Shown piece by piece: positions 15,940-24,006 of a stretch of DNA of 64,000 nucleotides (positions within the stretch are counted from its first letter, which is position 1; every line of letters begins with the position of its first letter). Below the pieces are notes generated by a model. That model was given only the letters and a program-made list of their open reading frames with translations. It did not search any database and was not told the DNA's origin. Origin of the DNA: Streptomyces sp. TRM49041 (GTDB lineage: Bacteria; Actinomycetota; Actinomycetes; Streptomycetales; Streptomycetaceae); NCBI RefSeq assembly GCF_008271805.1, contig NZ_VSRY01000144.1, positions 1 through 64,000 on the forward strand. Direction: 5' to 3'. The translations under genes and the position numbers were made by a program.

Positions 15940-17046
15940 TCAGCCCTCGTCGTCGTCCTCGCCGAGCGCCTCGGACAGACCTGTCTCCAGGACACGTCCC
16001 TCCCCCGGAGCGAGGGTGCCTAGGATCCGGTTCAGGTCCTCCATCGAGGCGAACTCGACGACGATCTTTCCCTTCTTCTGACCGAGGTCGACCTTCACCC
16101 GTGTCTCGAAGCGGTCCGAGAGCCGGGTGGCGAGGTCGGTCAGCGCCGGTGAGACGCGCGCGCCCGCCCGCGGCCCCTTCGCCTTGGCAGCCTTGCGGGG
16201 CTCGGAGCCCATCAGCGTCACGATCTCCTCGACCGCGCGGACGGAGAGCCCCTCGGCGACGATGCGGTACGCCAGCTTGTCCTGCGCCTCCGGGTCGTCC
16301 ACCGACAGCAGCGCCCGCGCGTGCCCGGCCGACAGCACACCGGCGGCGACCCTGCGCTGAACCGGGGGCGACAGCCTGAGCAGACGCAGCGTGTTGGAAA
16401 CCTGAGGACGCGAACGTCCGATGCGGTCCGCCAGCTGGTCGTGCGTGCAGTTGAAGTCCTTCAGCAACTGGTCGTAGGCGGCGGCCTCTTCCAGCGGGTT
16501 CAGCTGCGCTCGGTGCAGGTTCTCCAGGAGGGCGTCCAGCAGAAGCTGCTCGTCCTCGGTGGCGCGCACGATGGCCGGGATGCGCTCCAGGCCGGCCTCA
16601 CGGCACGCCCTCCAGCGGCGCTCACCCATGATGAGCTCGTACCGCTCCGGCGCCACCTGCCGGACGACGACGGGCTGAAGCAGCCCGACTTCGTTGATGG
16701 AGGTCACCAGCTCCGCGAGCGCGTCCTCGTCGAAGACCTCACGCGGCTGGCGCGGGTTGGGCGTGATGGCGTCCAGCGGCAGTTCCGCGAAGTGCAGGCC
16801 GGCCGGTAGCTCCGTCGCCGGAGCGGGCTCGGCCTGCTCGGGGAGCGGGATGCCGCCGTCTCCGGGCGGCGCCCCCTGCGGCAGCGTCGCCACCTTCGCG
16901 GCGGCCACGCCACGCTCGGCGCCCAGCGCCGGGATCGCTCCCGGCGAGGTGGACGCCGTCCCGACCGAAGCTGTCTGCCTCTCCTGCGGAGCGGCGGGGA
17001 TCAACGCACCCAGCCCCCGCCCAAGCCCCCTTCGTCTCTCACTCAC
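15940..17046 (-). CDS. parB: Chromosome-partitioning protein ParB
   Basis: A 368-residue CTP-dependent DNA clamp that loads at parS and condenses and segregates the origin region. GTG 17046 (reads VSERRRGLGRGLGALIPAAP) follows GGAGGGG. The N-terminal RGLGRGLGALI motif is the part of ParB that stimulates the ParA ATPase. The CTP-binding domain starts at ITPNPRQPREVFDEDALAEL and contains GERRWRACREAG, and the parS-binding helix-turn-helix is LADRIGRSRPQVSNTLRLLR. The C-terminus (RVKVDLGQKKGKIVVEF) is the dimerisation domain. It overlaps the parA stop by 4 bases. Confidence 0.97.
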   Translation of the reverse strand: MSERRRGLGRGLGALIPAAPQERQTASVGTASTSPGAIPALGAERGVAAAKVATLPQGAPPGDGGIPLPEQAEPAPATELPAGLHFAELPLDAITPNPRQPREVFDEDALAELVTSINEVGLLQPVVVRQVAPERYELIMGERRWRACREAGLERIPAIVRATEDEQLLLDALLENLHRAQLNPLEEAAAYDQLLKDFNCTHDQLADRIGRSRPQVSNTLRLLRLSPPVQRRVAAGVLSAGHARALLSVDDPEAQDKLAYRIVAEGLSVRAVEEIVTLMGSEPRKAAKAKGPRAGARVSPALTDLATRLSDRFETRVKVDLGQKKGKIVVEFASMEDLNRILGTLAPGEGRVLETGLSEALGEDDDEG

Positions 17047-18128
17047 TGGATCCCCTCCGACGTGCTGTGCCGACTGTGCTGGTGGTGCTGTCCGCCCATG
17101 TGGGCGTGCTGGGCGTCGTAGCGGACGCCGACCCCCCGAAGGGCCATCTCTCGGGCCGCCTCCAGATAGGAGAGCGCGCCGCTGGAGCCCGGGTCGTAGG
17201 TGAGCACCGTCTGTCCGTAGCTCGGTGCCTCCGAGATGCGGACGGACCGCGGAATGCTGGTCCGCAGTACCTCGCCCCCGAAGTGGGTGCGCACCTCGTC
17301 GGCCACCTGGGAGGCGAGCCTGGTCCGGCCGTCGTACATGGTGAGCAGGATCGTCGACACATGCAGGGCCGGGTTGAGATGACCACGGACCAGGTCCACG
17401 TTCCGCAGAAGCTGGCCCAGGCCCTCCAGCGCGTAGTACTCGCACTGGATGGGGATCAGTACCTCGGCGCCGGCCACCATGGCGTTGACCGTGAGCAGGC
17501 CGAGTGACGGCGGGCAGTCGATGAGGATGTAGTCCAGCGGCTGCTCGTACGCCTGGATCGCCCGCTGAAGCCGACTCTCCCGCGCCACCAGCGACACCAG
17601 TTCGATCTCCGCACCGGCGAGATCGATGGTGGCCGGGGCGCAGAAGAGGCCTTCGACGTCCGGGACCGGCTGGACCACGTCAGAGAGCGGCCTGCTGTCC
17701 ACCAGGACGTCATAGATGGAGGGCACTTCCGCGTGGTGTTCGATCCCGAGCGCGGTGGAGGCATTGCCCTGCGGGTCGAGGTCGATCACCAGGACGCGTG
17801 CGCCGTGCAGCGCCAGCGAAGCCGCGAGGTTGACCGTCGTGGTCGTCTTGCCGACGCCACCCTTCTGGTTGGCGACGACCATGATGCGGGTCTGCTCGGG
17901 CCGGGGGAGACCTTCACCGGCCCTGCCCAGAGCCTGTGCCGCCAGCGGGGTGGCATGCCCGAGGGAGGTGTCGGCCAGCGGGGGCTGTGTTTCACGTGAA
18001 ACATCGTCCCCGGACGTTTCGGTGCGGGGACCGGGGACCGGGTCGGTCATCGGTCCCGCGATGTTGGCGTCGGACCGCAAGGATTCACTCTCCTCGGCTT
18101 CAGGCTCGCGATGAACAGAGCCTGCCAT
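17043..18128 (-). CDS. parA: Chromosome-partitioning ATPase ParA
   Basis: A Walker-type ATPase that positions ParB-origin complexes and in streptomycetes assembles along sporulating hyphae. From ATG 18128 it has 361 residues. The deviant Walker A motif KGGVGKTT is at about 89-96, preceded by an unusually long acidic N-terminal region. Other motifs are VLVIDLDPQGNASTALG and LIDCPPSLGLLTVNA. The start is uncertain: ATG 18050 and GTG 18293 are also in frame; 18128 was chosen as a compromise with a weak GAAAG ribosome site. A parS site in the N-terminal part is read as VSRET, and a second lies upstream. The stop overlaps the parB start. Confidence 0.93.
   Translation of the reverse strand: MAGSVHREPEAEESESLRSDANIAGPMTDPVPGPRTETSGDDVSRETQPPLADTSLGHATPLAAQALGRAGEGLPRPEQTRIMVVANQKGGVGKTTTTVNLAASLALHGARVLVIDLDPQGNASTALGIEHHAEVPSIYDVLVDSRPLSDVVQPVPDVEGLFCAPATIDLAGAEIELVSLVARESRLQRAIQAYEQPLDYILIDCPPSLGLLTVNAMVAGAEVLIPIQCEYYALEGLGQLLRNVDLVRGHLNPALHVSTILLTMYDGRTRLASQVADEVRTHFGGEVLRTSIPRSVRISEAPSYGQTVLTYDPGSSGALSYLEAAREMALRGVGVRYDAQHAHMGGQHHQHSRHSTSEGIQ
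17989..18002. promoter_or_regulatory. parS site (perfect) inside parA
   Basis: Exact GTTTCACGTGAAAC in the poorly conserved N-terminal part of parA, read in frame as VSRET, upstream of the Walker A codons. The palindrome extends by one base on each side. Confidence 0.92.
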
Positions 18129-18182
18129 GCTTTCGGGGTCGTGAACCAGCGAGGCCCGTGGTTCTGTGGAGGAATCCACTTC

Positions 18183-18191
18183 TGTGGACAA
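18183..18191 (-). promoter_or_regulatory. Perfect DnaA box upstream of parA
   Basis: TTGTCCACA on the minus strand, 55 bases ahead of the chosen parA start. It is isolated, so it may have a regulatory role or be chance. Confidence 0.45.
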
Positions 18192-18277
18192 CTCTGTGCC
18201 CCCGACGGGGGACGTACGGTGTCGTGGCGTGGCAGCCGCACGGCCGCGGCTGATGACTCCCTGCAGCAGTGAGCGAC

Positions 18278-18291
18278 GTTTCACGTGAAAC
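18278..18291. promoter_or_regulatory. parS site (perfect) upstream of parA
   Basis: Exact GTTTCACGTGAAAC in the rsmG-parA gap. ParB bound here lies across the parAB control region, so autoregulation is plausible. Confidence 0.93.
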
Positions 18292-18363
18292 ACGATGCAC
18301 GGACCGCTGGGTCAGAACGTCACGACACACCGAAATAGGCACGTATGAGGATCGAACGAGACA

Positions 18364-19074
18364 TCAGCGACGACGCCGAGACGTCCTCGCGGCCTTGGCA
18401 CGCTTGGCCGCGAACCTGACGCCTCCAGGGCTCTCCCCGACCTCGACCCGGACCACGGTCGACATCGGGTCGACCACCCCCTCACCGACATGCAGCACCG
18501 AGGTCTGTACGACACCCAGTTTGCTGAGGGCCGCCCGGGCGCCCAGGAGTTCCTCCTCGGCGGTGTCCCCCTTCAGCGCCAGCATCTCCCCGTAGGGCCG
18601 CAGCAGGGGAACGCCCCAGCCCGCGAGCCGGTCCAGCGGTGCGACGGCGCGCGCGGTGACCACATGGACAGGGGGGAGCTTCCCCAGCATCTCCTCGGCA
18701 CGGCCGCGGACGACCGTCACATGATCCAGGCCCAGCAGCTCGACGACCTCCTGGAGGAAGTTCGTCCGACGCAGCAGGGGCTCCAGCAAGGTGATCTTCA
18801 GGTCGGGACGCACCAGAGCCAGTGGGATACCGGGCAGACCTGCACCGGAGCCCACGTCGCAGACGGTCACACCTTCGGGCACGACCTCCGAGAGCACCGC
18901 ACAGTTCAGCAGATGCCTCTCCCACAGCCGCGGCACCTCACGAGGGCCGATGAGTCCGCGCTTGACTCCCGCGTCCGCGAGCAGCTCCGCGTACCGGACC
19001 GCCTCCGGGAAGAACTCACCAAAAACCGTGTGCGCCTCCTGAGGCGCAGGGGGAAGTTCCTCTGCCTCCGACAC
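18364..19074 (-). CDS. rsmG: 16S rRNA (guanine-527-N7)-methyltransferase RsmG
   Basis: Methylates G527 of 16S rRNA using S-adenosylmethionine; loss of the enzyme gives low-level streptomycin resistance and altered antibiotic production in S. coelicolor. GTG 19074 gives 236 residues, the usual length, with GGAAGGA upstream; a GTG at 19098 would start before that ribosome site. The SAM-binding motif is VCDVGSGAGLPGIPLALVRP. The substrate-binding region includes RLWERHLLNCAVLSEVVPEG and VVTARAVAPLDRL. A basic C-terminal tail (AKRAKAARTSRRRR) probably contacts RNA. Confidence 0.95.
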   Translation of the reverse strand: MSEAEELPPAPQEAHTVFGEFFPEAVRYAELLADAGVKRGLIGPREVPRLWERHLLNCAVLSEVVPEGVTVCDVGSGAGLPGIPLALVRPDLKITLLEPLLRRTNFLQEVVELLGLDHVTVVRGRAEEMLGKLPPVHVVTARAVAPLDRLAGWGVPLLRPYGEMLALKGDTAEEELLGARAALSKLGVVQTSVLHVGEGVVDPMSTVVRVEVGESPGGVRFAAKRAKAARTSRRRR

Positions 19075-19133
19075 GGGAACCGTCCTTCCGTACCGCACAC
19101 CGCGGTGGTGGCTGACTATCAGGCTGACAAGGA

Positions 19134-19163
19134 TCGGCCCCGCCTGCGAACAGACGGGGCCGA
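19134..19163 (-). terminator. Hairpin after jag
   Basis: On the minus strand a 13-bp stem (TCGGCCCCGTCTG against CAGGCGGGGCCGA, one G-U pair) closes on TTCG. It lies 14 bases past the jag stop, so the rnpA-yidD-yidC-jag transcript probably ends here before rsmG. Confidence 0.85.
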
Positions 19164-19176
19164 CACTACGAGGGGG

Positions 19177-19686
19177 TCAGGCGGGGAGCACGACGACGAA
19201 GCGCTGCGGCTCCTCGCCCTCGGACTCGCTGCGCAGGCCGGCGGCGGCGACAGCGTCGTGCACGACCTTGCGTTCGAAGGGCGTCATCGGCTGAAGCTTC
19301 ACGGGCTCACCGGTGTTCTTCGCCTCGTCCGCGGCCTTGGCGCCCAGCTCGGTGAGCTCGGCACGCTTCTTGGCACGGAAACCGGCGATGTCCAGCATGA
19401 GCCGGCTGCGGTCGCCGGTCTCGCGGTGCACGGCGAGACGCGTCAGCTCCTGCAGCGCCTCCAGCACCTCACCGTCGCGGCCCACGAGCTTCTGCAGGTC
19501 GCGGCCGGCCGAGTCGCTGATGATCGAGACCGCGGCGCGGTCCCCCTCGACGTCCATGTCGATGTCGCCGTCGAGGTCGGCGATGTCGAGCAGACCCTCG
19601 AGGTAGTCAGCCGCGATCTCGCCTTCCTGCTCCAGGCGGGTCAGGGTGTCGCCACCCTGGGCGGCGGACGTGGTGCCTTCCGTCAC
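19177..19686 (-). CDS. jag: Jag family RNA-binding protein (KH and R3H domains)
   Basis: A 169-residue protein from GTG 19686. A KH domain spans about residues 45-110 (ISDSAGRDLQKLVGRDGEVL holds the GxxG-like loop VGRDGE). A C-terminal R3H domain covers KLQPMTPFERKVVHDAVAAA to the end. Proteins of this family (KhpB/EloR/Jag) bind RNA and affect cell elongation in Gram-positive bacteria. The gene follows yidC by 14 bases, the usual arrangement. It lacks the N-terminal Jag_N domain of firmicute homologues, as actinobacterial forms do. Confidence 0.92.
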   Translation of the reverse strand: MTEGTTSAAQGGDTLTRLEQEGEIAADYLEGLLDIADLDGDIDMDVEGDRAAVSIISDSAGRDLQKLVGRDGEVLEALQELTRLAVHRETGDRSRLMLDIAGFRAKKRAELTELGAKAADEAKNTGEPVKLQPMTPFERKVVHDAVAAAGLRSESEGEEPQRFVVVLPA

Positions 19687-19700
19687 GGATGGACTCCTTC

Positions 19701-20942
19701 TTACTTCTTCGACGACGGGTGCTTGGGCCGCTGCTGGCCCTTGCGCTGTCCGGACTTGGCTTGGCGGGCGGAGCCGGAGGACGCCTTGCCCGGCTGCTTG
19801 GACGCCTCGGCATTCGGCTGCGCCGCCTTCTTCTCCAGGGACGGCTTCGCGGTGGTCGGCTGCGTAGTGGTGGCGGCCTGGCGCTTGGCCTTCGTCTGGC
19901 GCTTGGGCTGCTGGCGACGGGCCGCGGCGGCCTCGGCCTCGGCGACGGCCGGGTCGACCTTCTCCACCGAGCCGTCGACCTGGGCGGTGAAGCCGGCCTT
20001 GGCGAGGGCGCTGATGAAGCGGCGCTCGTTGTCGTTGCGGTCGGGGCCCTTGGCGACGATCGCCTGGACGACGTTCCGCTTGCGGCGGCCGCGCACCTCA
20101 CCGTGGTGGGTGACGCCCTTCAGAAGCCGCTGCAGGTAGTGGTCCTGTGCCTTGCTGCCCGGCGTCGGGTTCTGGCTGATCACGTACATCTGCTGGCCCA
20201 TGGTCCACACGTTGGTGGTCAGCCAGTAGATGAGGACACCGACCGGGAAGTTGATACCCATCACGGCGAAGATGACCGGGAAGATGTACATGAGCATCTT
20301 CTGCTGCTGCATGTACGGGGTCTTCACCGTCAGGTCGACGTTCTTCTGCATCAGCTGGCGCTGCGTGAAGAACTGGGACGCCGACATCAGAACGATCATG
20401 ATCGCGGTGACGACGCGGACGTCGGTCAGGGACGCGTTCAGGGCCTCGACCTTGGCCGGGTCGTCCATGAACTTGGCGGCGATCGGGGCACCGAAGATAT
20501 GGGCCTCACGCGCGCTGTCGACCAGGCTCTGGTTGAGGCTGCCGATCGTGTCGCCGGAGGCGATCTTGCTGAGGACGTGGTAGAGCGCGAAGAAGAACGG
20601 CGACTGCAGAAGGATGGGCAGGCACGAGGAGAGCGGGTTGGTGCCCGTCTCCTTGTACAGCTTCATCATCTCTTCGGACTGGCGCTGCCGGTCGCTCTTG
20701 TAGCGCTCCTGGATGGCCTTCATCTTCGGCTGGAGCGCCTGCATGTTCCGCATCGACTTGATCTGCTTCACGAAAAGCGGGATCAGGCAGATACGGATGA
20801 CGATCACCAGGGACACGATGGACAGACCCCAGGCCCAGCCCGTGTCAGGCCCGAAGATCGCTCCGTACAGCTTGTGGAACTGGACGATGATCCACGAGAC
20901 AGGTCCGGTGATGAAGCTGAACAGATTTCCAATCGTGTCCAC
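19701..20942 (-). CDS. yidC: Membrane protein insertase YidC
   Basis: A 413-residue Oxa1/Alb3 family insertase that helps proteins enter the membrane with or without SecYEG. GTG 20942 begins MDTIGNLFSFITGPVSWIIV. Membrane segments include WGLSIVSLVIVIRICLIPLF, whose arginine matches the essential hydrophilic-groove residue, then PFFFALYHVL, VVTAIMIVLMSASQFF and YIFPVIFAVMGINFPVGVLI. A long, very basic C-terminal tail (about 110 residues, rich in Lys, Gln, Ala) probably contacts the ribosome. It follows yidD by only 3 bases. Confidence 0.96.
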   Translation of the reverse strand: MDTIGNLFSFITGPVSWIIVQFHKLYGAIFGPDTGWAWGLSIVSLVIVIRICLIPLFVKQIKSMRNMQALQPKMKAIQERYKSDRQRQSEEMMKLYKETGTNPLSSCLPILLQSPFFFALYHVLSKIASGDTIGSLNQSLVDSAREAHIFGAPIAAKFMDDPAKVEALNASLTDVRVVTAIMIVLMSASQFFTQRQLMQKNVDLTVKTPYMQQQKMLMYIFPVIFAVMGINFPVGVLIYWLTTNVWTMGQQMYVISQNPTPGSKAQDHYLQRLLKGVTHHGEVRGRRKRNVVQAIVAKGPDRNDNERRFISALAKAGFTAQVDGSVEKVDPAVAEAEAAAARRQQPKRQTKAKRQAATTTQPTTAKPSLEKKAAQPNAEASKQPGKASSGSARQAKSGQRKGQQRPKHPSSKK

Positions 20943-20945
20943 TAA

Positions 20946-21272
20946 TCAGGCTCCTTGAGCATTGGGCGAGGTCTCTGCGGCCGGGCTCGCCTCGGCGGAG
21001 TGCCCGCCCTTGCTTCCGCGCAGCCACGCGCGGAGCATTTCGTGCCAGCGGGGGCGCTTACGCGGCGGCACATGGTCCACGCCGCCGGGCGACCACGGGT
21101 TGCAGCGCAGGATGCGCCAGGCGGTGAGGGCCGTGCCCTTGATGGCGCCGTGCCGGTCGATGGCCGTGTATCCGTAGTGGGAACACGATGGGTAGTACCT
21201 GCAGACAGGGCCCAGCAGTGGGCTGATCGTCCACTGGTAGATCTTGATCAGGGCCAGCAGCGGGTACTTCAT
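20946..21272 (-). CDS. yidD: Membrane protein insertion efficiency factor YidD
   Basis: A 108-residue protein from ATG 21272 with the family signature: LALIKIYQWTISPLLGPVCR, then YYPSCSHYGYTAIDRHGAIK and LRCNPWSPGGVDHVP, with three conserved cysteines. It is a peripheral membrane factor that assists YidC-dependent insertion. Its start overlaps the rnpA stop by 4 bases, and the C-terminal third is longer and more charged than in E. coli. Confidence 0.95.
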   Translation of the reverse strand: MKYPLLALIKIYQWTISPLLGPVCRYYPSCSHYGYTAIDRHGAIKGTALTAWRILRCNPWSPGGVDHVPPRKRPRWHEMLRAWLRGSKGGHSAEASPAAETSPNAQGA

Positions 21273-21640
21273 CGCGCGCCCCCTCCCAGTAGCCGCTGCA
21301 GGGCGGCGTCCAGGTCTCGGGCCAACTGTGCATGGTCGGCGTCACCCGCTCCGGGCAGCGCTCGTACTACAACCAGGCTACCGGGGGGCAGAGCGGCCAG
21401 CCGCTCCCGCATCAGGTGCCGCAGTCTGCGCTTCACCTGGTTACGGACGACTGCCCCGCCGACGGCCTTGCTGACGACGAAACCCGCACGCGTCGGGGGA
21501 GCGCTCTCCCCAGGCGCGTGCGGGTCCGTTGCACCGCTGCGTAGATGGACGACGAGGTTCGGACGGCCTGCCCGGCGGCCTCGCCGTACCGCGGTCGCGA
21601 AGTCCTCGCGCCGCCTCAGCCGATTCTCGGAAGGCAGCAC
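21269..21640 (-). CDS. rnpA: Ribonuclease P protein component
   Basis: The protein subunit of RNase P, which trims tRNA 5' ends. The 123-residue protein from GTG 21640 starts MLPSENRLRRREDFATAVRR and contains the RNR region VVRNQVKRRLRHLMRERLAA. Between them is an unusually long, Gly/Pro-containing loop (RSGATDPHAPGESAPPTRAG) compared with short bacterial forms. It lies 18 bases after rpmH and overlaps yidD. Confidence 0.95.
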   Translation of the reverse strand: MLPSENRLRRREDFATAVRRGRRAGRPNLVVHLRSGATDPHAPGESAPPTRAGFVVSKAVGGAVVRNQVKRRLRHLMRERLAALPPGSLVVVRALPGAGDADHAQLARDLDAALQRLLGGGAR

Positions 21641-21658
21641 GTCATGACCTGGCCGCGA

Positions 21659-21796
21659 TCAGGCGGACAGGCGGGCGCGACCCTTGCTGCGGCGGGTCGC
21701 CAGGATGGCGCGACCGGCACGCGTACGCATGCGCAGGCGGAAGCCGTGGGTCTTGGCACGACGACGGTTGTTCGGCTGGAAGGTGCGCTTGCTCAC
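21659..21796 (-). CDS. rpmH: 50S ribosomal protein L34
   Basis: A 45-residue, strongly basic protein from GTG 21796: it starts MSKRTFQPNNRRRAKTHGFR and ends GRARLSA. This is the universal L34 sequence, in its usual place divergent from dnaA and upstream of rnpA. A TGGAG ribosome site precedes the start. Confidence 0.97.
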   Translation of the reverse strand: MSKRTFQPNNRRRAKTHGFRLRMRTRAGRAILATRRSKGRARLSA

Positions 21797-22155
21797 TCGG
21801 GGGCTCCAGAAATGATTCGTGGGGTGGCGGGGCATCGCTTGGCTGTCACCGTGCGCCCACGAGTAGCTCGCAATACGCCCGAGTGCACCGCTACACGACC
21901 ACTAAAAGTGATCTTTGCCCATCGGAGGCAGGCGGCAGCAGCCATCGACAACTCGACCTGGTTACGGTACGCGCGGCTACGCCATCCGGTCAAACCAGCA
22001 CCACACCGAGGCCCGCTATACACAGGCTGTGGACAACAACTTGAACCGCGCGAGCCGCCACGACTACCGTGACTGAACTCGGATTCGTTTCCTGCCTGTC
22101 CTTCCATCCCGTCCCAGAAACACATCTTCGTGGGACCCGTGAGAGAGCGTGCCCC
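21797..22155. promoter_or_regulatory. rpmH-dnaA divergent control region
   Basis: These 359 bases separate L34 from dnaA and should hold both promoters. A TATACA element at 22017-22022 is a possible -10 for dnaA, but I see no convincing -35. A perfect DnaA box lies 6 bases beyond it. The rest is noticeably less GC-rich than the genes and shows no coding features. Confidence 0.6.
22028..22036 (-). promoter_or_regulatory. Perfect DnaA box in the dnaA promoter region
   Basis: TGTGGACAA, the complement of TTGTCCACA, 120 bases before the dnaA start and just beyond a candidate -10 box. DnaA autoregulation through boxes at its own promoter is known in streptomycetes. Confidence 0.75.
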
Positions 22156-24006
22156 GTGGCTGATGTACCTGCTGATCTTGCCGCAGTGTGGCCACGAGTG
22201 CTGGAGCAGCTCCTGGGTGAGGGGCAGCAGGGCATCGAGCCGAAGGACAAGCAGTGGATCGAGCGATGCCAGCCGCTCGCGCTGGTGGCCGACACTGCAC
22301 TCCTCGCCGTGCCCAACGAGTGGGGGAAGCGCGTCCTGGAAGGCCGGCTCGCCCCGCTGATCAGCGACACGCTCAGCCGTGAGTGCGGCCGTCCCATCCG
22401 GATCGCGATCACCGTCGACGACTCCGTGGGCGACCAGTCCGGCCCGCCGCCGGCCCCGGAGCGGCAGCAGCCCTCGCAGTCCCGCTACGACGACCGCGGT
22501 CAGGGCGAGCCGTACGACGGGTACGGGCGGCCCATGGCCGACGACGGGCTGCCGACCGTGCGCCCCGCCTACCCCGACTACCAGCAGCAGCGCCCGGAGC
22601 CGGGCGCCTGGCCGCGCACCCAGGAGGACCTGTCCTGGCAGCAGCCGCGCCTCGGCGGCTTCCAGGACCGCGACCCGTACGCGACGGCCCGCCCGCAGCA
22701 GCCGCACCACGACTACGGCGGCCCGCAGGGGAACGAGCGCAGCGCGTACGACGCACAGCGCGCGGAGCGGCGGGACCTTCCCGAGCCGCAGGGTCAGCAC
22801 CGGCACGGCGGGCCCGGCGGCCACGGCGGCCCAACGGGCGGACCTGGCGGACCTGGCGGACCTGGCGCCCGAGGCGGTATGGGCGGCCCCGGCTCCATGG
22901 CGGGCCCTGGATCCATGGGCGGCTCGGCCGGGACGGGCGCGGGGCCCGGCGGCGCCGGCGGTCCCGGGGAGCAGCACGCGCGGCTGAACCCGAAGTACCT
23001 CTTCGACACCTTCGTCATCGGCTCGTCGAACCGCTTCGCGCACGCGGCCGCCGTCGCGGTCGCCGAGGCGCCGGCCAAGGCGTACAACCCTCTCTTCATC
23101 TACGGGGAGTCCGGCCTCGGCAAAACGCATCTTCTCCATGCCATCGGGCACTACGCGCGCAACCTCTACCCGGGCACCCGGGTGCGTTACGTGAGCTCCG
23201 AGGAGTTCACCAACGAGTTCATCAACTCGATCCGCGACGGCAAGGGCGACACCTTCCGCAAGCGGTACCGCGATGTGGACATCCTGCTCGTCGACGACAT
23301 CCAGTTCCTGGCGAGCAAGGAGTCGACGCAGGAGGAGTTCTTCCACACCTTCAACACGCTCCACAACGCGAACAAGCAGATCGTGCTGTCCTCGGACCGG
23401 CCGCCCAAGCAGCTGGTGACGCTGGAGGACCGGCTGCGCAACCGCTTCGAGTGGGGGCTCACGACCGATGTGCAGCCGCCGGAGCTGGAGACGCGGATCG
23501 CGATCCTCCGCAAGAAGGCGGTGCAGGAACAGCTCAACGCCCCACCGGAGGTCCTGGAGTTCATCGCCTCCCGTATCTCGCGGAACATCCGTGAGCTGGA
23601 GGGCGCGCTGATCCGGGTGACGGCGTTCGCGAGCCTCAACCGGCAGCCGGTGGACCTGGTCCTCACGGAGAGTGTCCTGAAGGATCTGATTCCCGGTGGC
23701 GAGGACTCGGCTCCGGAGATCACGGCCGGCGCGATCATGGCGGCCACCGCGGACTACTTCGGGCTGACGGTCGAGGACCTGTGCGGCTCGTCGCGGAGCC
23801 GGGTGCTGGTGACGGCCCGCCAGATCGCCATGTACCTGTGCCGGGAGCTGACGGACCTGTCGCTGCCCAAGATCGGCGCCCAGTTCGGCGGGCGGGACCA
23901 TACGACGGTGATGCACGCCGACCGGAAGATCCGTGCGCTCATGGCGGAGCGGCGCTCCATCTACAACCAGGTCACGGAGCTCACCAACCGCATCAAGAAC
24001 GGCTGA
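22156..24006 (+). CDS. dnaA: Chromosomal replication initiator protein DnaA
   Basis: A 616-residue AAA+ initiator. GTG 22156 (reads VADVPADLAAVWPRVLEQLL) follows GAGAGAG. Domain I covers roughly the first 90 residues. Domain II is very long, about 190 residues of Pro, Gly, Gln and Tyr, which explains the size against 467 residues in E. coli and is typical of Streptomyces. Domain III has Walker A GESGLGKTHLLHAIGHYARN at about 317-336 and Walker B DILLVDDIQFL. Domain IV ends with the box-recognition motif GGRDHTTVMHADRKI. Part of domain II is encoded by three exact copies of a 9-base repeat (22837-22863) giving Gly-Gly-Pro. Confidence 0.98.
   Translation: MADVPADLAAVWPRVLEQLLGEGQQGIEPKDKQWIERCQPLALVADTALLAVPNEWGKRVLEGRLAPLISDTLSRECGRPIRIAITVDDSVGDQSGPPPAPERQQPSQSRYDDRGQGEPYDGYGRPMADDGLPTVRPAYPDYQQQRPEPGAWPRTQEDLSWQQPRLGGFQDRDPYATARPQQPHHDYGGPQGNERSAYDAQRAERRDLPEPQGQHRHGGPGGHGGPTGGPGGPGGPGARGGMGGPGSMAGPGSMGGSAGTGAGPGGAGGPGEQHARLNPKYLFDTFVIGSSNRFAHAAAVAVAEAPAKAYNPLFIYGESGLGKTHLLHAIGHYARNLYPGTRVRYVSSEEFTNEFINSIRDGKGDTFRKRYRDVDILLVDDIQFLASKESTQEEFFHTFNTLHNANKQIVLSSDRPPKQLVTLEDRLRNRFEWGLTTDVQPPELETRIAILRKKAVQEQLNAPPEVLEFIASRISRNIRELEGALIRVTAFASLNRQPVDLVLTESVLKDLIPGGEDSAPEITAGAIMAATADYFGLTVEDLCGSSRSRVLVTARQIAMYLCRELTDLSLPKIGAQFGGRDHTTVMHADRKIRALMAERRSIYNQVTELTNRIKNG
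22837..22863 (+). repeat. Three tandem 9-base repeats in dnaA domain II
   Basis: GGCGGACCT occurs three times without a break and encodes Gly-Gly-Pro each time. It is a site for length variation in the flexible linker of DnaA. Confidence 0.8.

Noticed and set aside
18129..18293. ParA extended to GTG 18293
   Set aside because: There is no ribosome site, and the start falls on a parS site; kept as an alternative, not adopted.
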